NCBI GenBank assembly: GCA_914767715.1
Contig: OU612069.1
Location: forward strand, 21,759,387 to 21,823,386
Source: Membranipora membranacea
Lineage: Eukaryota; Bryozoa; Gymnolaemata; Cheilostomatida; Membraniporidae
Length of the DNA: 64,000 bases
Direction: 5' to 3'
Shown: piece by piece, positions 57,171-64,000 of the stretch
Position numbering within the stretch: the stretch's first letter is position 1
Layout: each line of letters starts with the position of its first letter
Translations under genes and position numbers: made by a program
The notes under the pieces: model-generated
Seen by the model: the letters and a program-made list of their open reading frames with translations, nothing else
Databases searched by the model: none
What the model was told of the DNA's origin: nothing

Positions 57171-57780
57171 GTGAGCTTAAAATCTGCCATTTGAAACCAG
57201 AAATCTGTTATCATACGTGGCGGCTAGGCGGTGACAGCGTGACATCAATGACACTCAAACAACCAGGAAAAACCAAAGACGACCCAATTATGATGAAATT
57301 GAGTCTCAAATACTACACTCCCTCTTATTTCCCCGAGGCGAAAAGTTCAGTGAGTTGATAGGGTTATCTCCCAAGAAGCCATGATGATGTTTGACATTGG
57401 TGGGAACTTATCAACAGCGTTAATCACCTAGCTTTAAAATAAACCCTGGTACAAATCTTATTGCTCGCCCTGCTGTTTTTGTAATACACATCGCACACTT
57501 TCATTTTTCTTAATCCCTCAGCATAAGAAAAAAATTAATGCAGATTTACGAGGGTGCGCAAGGCCAGTAGCAACTTTTGAGTTCACCAACAAAAATTTAG
57601 AAAATATTTTCTCATGATTGTCATCATTTATATTTGCAGGTTTGGGCTGACGCAAAAGTGATTGGTTGCCACAAGAGTACAGCAATCACTACCTCACCTA
57701 TAGACCACCCTCTGGTTATGGCGGTTATGGGTGACGTAAGCCCACAGTTGAAGATACATTCTCCACTCCTTGCTGTGTCA
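57171..57780 (+). CDS. Two probable exons of an unrecognised gene
   Basis: Exon 57171-57349 (acceptor tttcag, donor gtgagt) encodes ELKICHLKPEICYHTW and MMKLSLKYYTPSYFPEAKSS. Exon 57640-57780 (acceptor tttgcag, donor gtatga) encodes VWADAKVIGCHKSTAIT and PLVMAVMGDVSPQLKIHSPL. They join in phase 0, with protein-like composition and good splice sites. The first peptide faintly recalls the F/L-K-Y/F segment of FERM domains; I do not rely on that. Upstream and downstream exons were not found with confidence. Confidence 0.4.
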
Positions 57781-58361
57781 GTATGATTGTACTCAGAAGA
57801 AGACCGCAGGATATCTTTAGCTGCCAACATAGGAGGATGGCTGGACGACGTTATCTCAGGTGACCCTGACTGTGGTATTTGAAAGGTGATGCCATGTTTT
57901 GAATGCCATCAAAGGGGACTTTCATCCTAGGAAAAAAATGGTAAGTGTGATAATAAATTATCCTACTCTCCTGACACTTTGCTCATGTGCACCAATCAAT
58001 TCAGATTGGTTATCTTTGCACTTGCACCGTAGCGACTGAACTAATTCAGATGTGCTTAAGTTCTCAAACTGAAAAGTCACCCACCCGAACTGGATAAAAG
58101 TTAGCTTCTATAAAAAAGTGTAATTAGGTCAATCGGGTCAGCTTGTGGCATCGTCGCTACGGTGCAGTGAAACTCGTATCACAGAGTCGATCTCCAAGCA
58201 GTGCGCTCTCCTGTTAGCCATGAATTTGTGTACACTACAATTTACTTCACACCTTACCTTGATTTGGCAGTAAAACTATTGTGTCGTGGAGGTAAGATTC
58301 ATCATTTACATGCCAGTTGATGTTATTTCAGCATTCTAATTTTAACGCCTGATGATTATAG

Positions 58362-58482
58362 CCAGGTAACCTATACAGTGAGGAGAGTGAAGACAAGAGG
58401 GCTGTTGGGGATGATGGAAAGAGGTCATCTTTTAAAACTGAGATAAACCGAGCCAAGCTTCCACCCTTCTCCCTTCAATACC
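58362..58482 (+). CDS. Possible exon, unrecognised
   Basis: After an acceptor (attatag), a frame reads GNLYSEESEDKRAVGDDGKR and PPFSLQYPWYRKS before a stop further on. A donor (gtacag) lies at the Pro-Trp codons. Same strand and phase as the 57640-57780 exon, so it may belong to the same transcript. Confidence 0.25.
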
Positions 58483-58526
58483 CCTGGTACAGAAAGTCAA
58501 TAAATAATTTTATATTCTTGTTGTAG

Positions 58527-58659
58527 TCTGACGTCACCCTAAACAAATCTAAAGCCCTTGCCGCTATAGCACCATCCGAGATGTTTATCTTTCCTGGAGA
58601 GACCGAGTCCTTGTATCCAAAAATTCTAGATGGAGTGATACATCCACTCCCTGTCAGAG
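58527..58659 (+). CDS. Possible exon, unrecognised
   Basis: Acceptor ttgtag and donor gtgtgc bound a 133-base frame encoding KALAAIAPSEMFIFPGETES and LDGVIHPLPVRG. Phase 0 in, phase 1 out. May continue the 57171-57780 gene, but the links are unproven. Confidence 0.3.
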
Positions 58660-58796
58660 GTGTGCCACCCTTGGTGACTTAGGCGACTAATGGATCGACT
58701 TCACAAGCAGATATCATTGACCTTATCTGGCACACTGCTTGTAAAATGATTCACCAACTGGGGTTAGTGTGCTTTGTCTGCTTGTGGTTAACAAAA

Positions 58797-58847
58797 TAAT
58801 TTGTTCTAAGATGTGCTTATAATATAAGCACATCTTAGAACAAATTA
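58797..58847. repeat. 51-bp near-perfect palindrome
   Basis: TAATTTGTTCTAAGATGTGC followed by its complement around a short TTATAATATAA centre. The half-site GATGTGCTTATA also occurs at about 53505, and a relative at 42260. Confidence 0.75.
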
Positions 58848-59008
58848 ACATTGTGAGTGGTCAGTTTGGTCAGTTTCAAATGCCATGGTAAGACAACTAT
58901 AGAAATATATTGGAAAAAAGATCACATTTTTCATCACATCAGAGAACATTATGCCATGTCTATTTTCGCCCCCTTTCTTAACAACTGCGTATTATCTTTC
59001 CTCATAGA

Positions 59009-59401
59009 CAACTTCAGGAATCTTCCTATGACAATTGGGAACAGCAGTTTTCCCAATCCAAAGATAAGAGTGCAAGCCAGCAAGTCAAGGTGCTAGGCAA
59101 AGGGAATGGTGTGACAATAAATGGAACAAAGTATGTCCTTGGCAACACAGTTGTGGTTGGCATGTGCCCTGACTATGGCCAACCTCTGTTTGGCAAGGTG
59201 GTCAGCCTCAACACTGGTGCAGAAAATGTAGAGTTTACATGTCAAGTATATCAGTGTGATTTCAATAGCCATTACCATGCACATGAGGTGGAATATTGTG
59301 AGGAACGGATATTGTCGTCCTATCCTATACTAAAGTATATTCCGTGTATTATTAGTATGTATAGTTGTTCTATAACCGTCCTACTTATAAATTGGTTCTA
59401 A
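59009..59401 (+). CDS. C-terminal exon of an uncharacterised, possibly transposon-derived protein
   Basis: A 130-codon open frame to TAA (59399-59401), preceded by an acceptor-like ctcatag. The core reads VLGKGNGVTINGTKYVLGNT, then PDYGQPLFGKVVSL, CQVYQCDFNSHYHAHEVE, and ends with a hydrophobic KYIPCIISMYSC. The layout (lysine-poor beta-rich block ending HxHAxEV, then a short tail) resembles the C-termini of a repetitive class of uncharacterised invertebrate proteins often linked to mobile elements; this is from memory of the pattern and not verified. A competing frame at 59008 (NFRNLPMTIGNSS) joins in phase to 58659 but stops at once. Confidence 0.4.
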   Translation, partial: QLQESSYDNWEQQFSQSKDKSASQQVKVLGKGNGVTINGTKYVLGNTVVVGMCPDYGQPLFGKVVSLNTGAENVEFTCQVYQCDFNSHYHAHEVEYCEERILSSYPILKYIPCIISMYSCSITVLLINWF

Positions 59402-60091
59402 CTATGTTTGTAGTTATGGTTTTAAATCTTGCGCTCCGGACACTTCAAAATGTCACTTTATTGTTGTGTAATTTATTTGTAGTTCTAATTTTGGAGTTAC
59501 CTCCTCTTTCATGCACTGAAGAAAGACAAGATCGCTCAAATCTATTAAAACGTGGTTCCAATTGGTAATGCTAGCACTCTGGTGAGTACGAGGTATTTAA
59601 CTTATTAATTTCTAGTGACGAACAGCTGGTTCCCACTACTCCACAATGCAATTGGTGATATGAGAACCAAGGACTTTAGAGTTATAGGTATGAAATCGAA
59701 TAAGGGCGATAGTGTGGTAGAGTATTCTTTAGAGAATTAAGCTTGCACACTGTACTGTGAAGACAGGAAATCACCATTAACCCACATAATCTGTAAAACA
59801 AAACAAAGAAAAGTTAGTTTAAATTCAATTATTACTAATAGCTTAAACTAAGACCCAATGGATACATACTTCGGCTTTCAGTGCATGGTGACAGGTAGTT
59901 TAGGTTAAGGCTTAATCATCATAGGTAATCATTATTGAAATTTATCTAGACACAGGCTATATGGTGATGGAAAATAGTATTATTGTAGTAAATAGAGGGA
60001 ATAATACACTGAGGACAATATAGGAAAACATAACACTGAGGAAATATAACAAATAACCGCAGATCGTCACAAGATCTTTGGGCACGTGAAT

Positions 60092-60300
60092 CAACCCTGG
60101 AAAGATTGCGGAACTAGAAAACCAATATATTGCACCATAGAAAACAAGTGCAGTTGACACCATAAGCTATTTGAAAATAACGAGCAATAGAAGTCACAAA
60201 AGATCTTCAAAACAACCCTGGAAAGATTGCAAAACCGGAAAACCAACAGATTACACCATGGATAAACAGGTGCACTTGACACCATAAATTATCTAAAAAT
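60092..60300. repeat. Tandem duplication, unit about 121 bp
   Basis: The phrase CAACCCTGGAAAGATTGC begins at 60092 and at 60213. The following 90 bases (AACCAA.A.ATT.CACCAT..., TTGACACCATAA) are conserved with substitutions. Confidence 0.7.
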
Positions 60301-60497
60301 GACAGAAACGAAAATGAGGGAAGGTCAAGCAAAAGACAGACTGACAAAACACACAAATCAAAAGAGAGTAATGACGAAATTGAGGCTAAAACCAATAACA
60401 AGGTTAACACCTTTACACCTGTAAATGCAAACGTTGCACAATAACAGGACAACAAACCAGCACTATAAAAGCCTGATGGACACTTATACAAATTCAA

Positions 60498-61035
60498 GTC
60501 AGCGCCAGGAGGCGGGTTCACGACGTGCAGCATTACTCATTTAATCAGAGAATTATCTGATTCACTCAGCCCAAGGAGGCCTATTCTTCAGCAAGAAGAT
60601 AACAAATTCAGTCAGCACCAGGAGGCGGGTTCACGACGTGCAGCATTACTCATTTAATCAGAGAATTATCTGATTCACTCAGCCCAAGGAGGCCTATTCT
60701 TCAACAAGAAGATAACAAATTCAGTCAGCGCCAGGAGGCGGGTTCACGGCATACAGCGTTACACATCTAATCAGATAACTATCTGATTCACTCAGCCCAA
60801 GGAGGCCTATTCTTCGACAAGAAGATAACAAATTCAGTCAGCGCCAGGAGGCGGGTTCACGACGTGCAGCATTACTCATTTAATCAGAGAATTATCTGAT
60901 TCACTCAGCCCAAGGAGGCCTATTCTTCAACAAGAAGATAACAAATTCAAGTCAGCGCCAGGGAGCGGGTTCACGACGTACAGCATTACAGATTTAAACA
61001 GAGAATTATCTGATTCAGTCAGCCCAAGGAGGCAC
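60498..61035. repeat. Five-copy tandem repeat, unit 113 bp
   Basis: Units anchored by AGCGCCAGGAGGCGGGTTCA begin at 60501, 60614, 60727, 60840 and 60954 (spacing 113, 113, 113, 114). Each contains a short inner palindrome (AATCAGAGAATTATCTGATT). Copies 1, 2 and 4 are almost identical; copies 3 and 5 are diverged. Confidence 0.95.
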
Positions 61036-61096
61036 ATCTACAGAGGGAAAATTGTCTAAAAACTTTAACACATTCAGCCAACAGAGCTTTTGGCAA

Positions 61097-61230
61097 GATA
61101 CACAGAGATACAAATACCGCGATTCACAGCGAGGAACCTAGTCTAACATAGTTTAGATATACAGAGATACAAATACCGCGACTCACAGCGAGGAACCCAG
61201 TCTAACATAGTTTGAATACACAGAGATATC
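61097..61230. repeat. Tandem repeat, unit 59 bp, a little over two copies
   Basis: CAGAGATACAAATACCGCG at 61103 and 61162, with a truncated third start at 61221. Follows directly after the 113-bp array. Confidence 0.9.
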
Positions 61231-61239
61231 ACACTGAAT

Positions 61240-62878
61240 ATAACATGGAATTCGAGGTCATCTGCACCAAGGGTAAGATCTTATTATAAGGATTTTGAAT
61301 GTTATTTTGAATGTATTTTTATGACTTAATGATAAATGCCAAGATATTATTTTCAAATTATTGATTGATTTATTGCCTGACGAATAGAACCATATTTATA
61401 TTTTGTTATTATTGTTTAAAATAAATCCTTGAGCAATTCCACCGAGAATTGCACCAAACTCAAAACTAAACCAGTGCTCAGAAGTTGAGGCTAGCGCACA
61501 TTGTACGATAGTAGCTCTACTTACCGCTGAGGTATTGTTGATCAACAGTTCAGTTGTGTTTTGGAAGTCTCTCTTTAATAACCGAATTATCAGCAATTAT
61601 AAGTCCAGATCTGCTACCATTGCATTCGCACTATTTGAACCATACATATCGCGGATTCTAAAACAGAAAATTGGAGGATATTTTATTATTTGGGATTTGA
61701 GCCAAGGAGTGAACAACTCCAAATTACAGTCCGATTAATCAAACACAAAATTCATTTACAATAACATATTATATTACATAAAACACAAAGTAAACGTTAT
61801 AAAATTCCATGCGTCTTTGTTACAATTTTACCAATTATTGAATTCTATCTTTATTTTTCAGATGGCCTCGTTTGTTATGTGACATTGGTCGGTGATAACA
61901 AAATATATACATTATTCTTATATGTATACAATATAGATTATAAATGGCAGTGATGTTTTAGTGCCTTGACTTGCAAGTTTATAAAAAGAACTTTTAGCTG
62001 TAGGCTAAAACATATTTGGTGCAACCTTAATTAAAACTCATAAAGGAGGATGTGTACCTTCATGACGTACATAGGCTTGTCCTTCTCTTGTCATCATAGG
62101 TACAGTGTGACAGTTTACAAATAATGGGGGGTAAAATCTTTCCTTGGGTAATGTTAGCTTCCCCTGATGGGTTCGGAGCTGGGCCTGGCAGCTCCAAAGG
62201 TTTTGGAATTAAATAGTTAGCAAATAGGAGTACCAAATGAAATTTTGACATGGATGGATTATTCCAATTTAGATTTTTGGCCGCATTATTTTTTATTCTA
62301 TGGGAGGCGATGCCTACCTGCCTGCCTAACCTAACACATTCTCTCTGCCTAAAACATGGGCATTATGTAGTCAGGCCCTCTCCCTGGTCAGGCTGATCTT
62401 TATACCCGGAAGTATCTTCTGAATGTTTAATCTGTGTCAGAAACAGCCTGAAATATTTATATGTACACTGATGATATGTGCACTTAGATAAAATATTTCA
62501 ACATTTACGCAAAGCTTTGTTTCCCTCCCCCTCCTCCACCTAAGAAAGCTTGCCAAGAAAGGCTATTACGCAAAATGCTGTGATGGTATATATGACATTT
62601 CATTGGAGCCATACTCGGGTTTAGATTGTCAAATTGGAGAATGAAAGTCTCATAGCTATCAAGTTTCAGTTCTCTGACTTACCTTTATTTCAATTTTGTA
62701 GAATTAGGCTGGGCTGGCTGTGCAATGAACTGAGTTCATTGGGCTGTGCATTAATGATAATTTCAGAAAAAGTCTGAAGAGTTTTCACAAGGTGTTGTCC
62801 TCTCTACAACATTTCTTATCAAAAGATGGTTTGAAATACCACACAGCTGAGACAGTCAAATTACTAGCTGACTGAACT
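61240..62878. other. Gene-free interval
   Basis: AT-rich sequence with scattered open frames under 70 codons and no convincing splice-bounded exon on either strand. Confidence 0.4.
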
Positions 62879-62986
62879 AGTTTAAGTGCTCAAACGGTGC
62901 AAGATGCTGGTAGAGGCATTTCATTATCAACCACTTGATAATGAAATGCCTCTACCAGCATCTTGCACCGTTTGAGCACTTAAACT
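62879..62986. repeat. Perfect 52-bp-arm palindrome
   Basis: Arms 62879-62930 and 62935-62986 are exact reverse complements around the loop CCAC. No coding frame. The phrase CTTGATAATGAAATGC plus TACCAGCAT at 42250-42280 is a diverged relative. Confidence 0.95.
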
Positions 62987-63134
62987 ATGACTGAACCAAT
63001 CATAAAACTAGAACTGATAAGATCAGAGACCACCGAAAAGGAGCAAAACTATTCGGCTCAGTTGGACAGATCGTAGCTTAGTTCATTCATGGTTCACTGG
63101 TCAGAGTGAACATATATACGATTCATTTGTCTGT

Positions 63135-63180
63135 ATTTGGAGTTGCTCCCCTGTCCATTGGAGGAAAAACAACTCCGAAT
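63135..63180. repeat. Mini fold-back GGAGTTGC..CAACTCC
   Basis: Short inverted ends (ATTTGGAGTTG and AACTCCGAAT) around about 25 bases. Relative of 28777-28839. Confidence 0.5.
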
Positions 63181-63597
63181 TTGGGCAAATGGATCCATAT
63201 TGATCTAGCGCATGGGTGGGCAACGGAAACAAGGTGACACTCATAGATTATGATAAATACAATGCGTATAAACTATGAGGCATAGAGTGATAATGATGCG
63301 ATAAAAAAAGTGAGTAAAATATAGCAGTGCCTGTGGTAAATGATAAACAAAGTGAAAATGTAATAATTATAGTGCTGGCAAATTACAGTATGATAGAGAA
63401 TTGCCTGGTCCTTTTCAAGACTCTCTGATGTTATAATTGGAAAAGTGTACTCCCTACCGATTGTTTGCCTATAATCTAAATTGTTGTTTTGTCCTATGGT
63501 TCTACTCGGATGTTCAATAATAGAGATTAGCAGTGTACAGTTTCAATGTGACAAACGCCACTTATAACTGAGTTTCAAACCCTATGAGATCTGAAAA

Positions 63598-63960
63598 TTA
63601 AAATGTTGATAGCTGCTTTCCAAAAAAATGTGCAGCAAACCTGAGAGATTCAAACCCACAGCTTACTATGCAGCTTAATAGCTCACGCTTACTGAGACAT
63701 GATAACAGAGCTAAAAGTCTGTCATGATGAAGTGCTGCCTGATAAATAAAAAAAAAGGTTTGCGGCAAGCTTCTAGCTTTGAGATCTGATACAACAATGT
63801 TTATAGTACTGAGACAAAGCGCTGCCTGGTAAATAAATACAAAATATTGTGGCAAGCTTCTAACGATGAGATCTGAGATCACAAGTAATGTCCACTGATG
63901 CTTTCCAAAAAATAGAGCAGCAAATCTGATGAGAAACTAACCCACAGTGTACTATACTGA
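63598..63960. repeat. SINE-like repeat cluster at window edge
   Basis: Units sharing CTGCCTG.TAAATAAA and GGCAAGCTTCTA start near 63735 and 63822 (about 87 bp apart). The flanks at 63620-63660 and 63900-63950 share TTTCCAAAAAA.G.GCAGCAAA.CTGA and a minus-strand B-box-like GGGTTTGAATC. Continues beyond the window. Confidence 0.55.
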
Positions 63961-64000
63961 CCAGCTCATTAGGTAATTGCGATTGGGACTACATAGGTAG

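Noticed and set aside
57784-57786. In-frame TGA followed by an open stretch (YSEEDRRISLAANIGGW), suggesting readthrough or a pseudogene
   Set aside because: A consensus-like donor (gtatga) lies immediately before the TGA at 57781, so splicing explains it more simply; the downstream stretch may be chance.
59957-60533. Minus-strand hydrophobic open frames with repeated WCQLHLF-like segments
   Set aside because: The peptide repetition follows the 121-bp DNA duplication; there are no splice signals or initiation context to support coding.
60498-61035. Regular repeats that could suggest a CRISPR array
   Set aside because: Units are contiguous 113-bp copies without unique spacers, and the genome is eukaryotic.

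Overview
This is a eukaryotic, AT-rich, intron-rich window, most likely from an invertebrate animal. Genes are split into short exons with GT-AG junctions. Two genes are unmistakable animal-type copper-transporting P1B ATPases (the ATP7A/ATP7B family). I cannot name the phylum. No bacterial features are present.

Layout. (1) 160-3902, plus strand: the last exons of an ATP7 paralogue whose start lies before the window. (2) 6748-10787, plus: a small five-exon gene of about 259 codons ending in two basic tryptophan motifs (PEWMKE, PPWQQE). (3) 15350-19428, plus: a four-exon gene of 966 codons with an N-terminal lysine-rich region, three P-x-W-K motifs and a very long Pro/Glu/Val/Ala repeat tract. 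(4) 20657-51438, minus: a complete second ATP7 paralogue. I reconstructed 29 coding exons by hand; they join in frame to 1,548 codons plus stop. It encodes eight heavy-metal-associated (HMA) domains instead of the six in human ATP7A/B. (5) 51439-64000: mostly gene-free, with a few plausible orphan exons (57171-57780, 58527-58659, 59009-59401), tandem repeat arrays at 60.0-61.2 kb, and a repeat cluster at the right end.

The two ATP7 copies face each other across genes 2 and 3, an inverted duplication. Five consecutive core exons have identical lengths in both copies (143, 84, 120, 100 and 121 bases). Their C-terminal tails are also recognisably related and share a SPLA(S/T)MEAGNG motif. The extra HMA domains of the minus-strand copy come from an in-frame duplication of a three-exon cassette: 43810-37259 and 35581-34007 encode near-copies. 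Every exon in both cassettes is a multiple of three with phase 1/1 borders.

The introns and intergenic DNA are full of fold-back (inverted-repeat) elements, including a perfect 52-bp-arm palindrome, a related pair with CTGCTGCCAC ends, and a nested palindrome whose outer arms are tRNA-Leu-like. I found no CRISPR, operon or other prokaryotic system. The best candidates for something new are the eight-domain copper pump with its skippable cassettes, the inverted ATP7 pair, and the two neighbouring tryptophan-motif genes.
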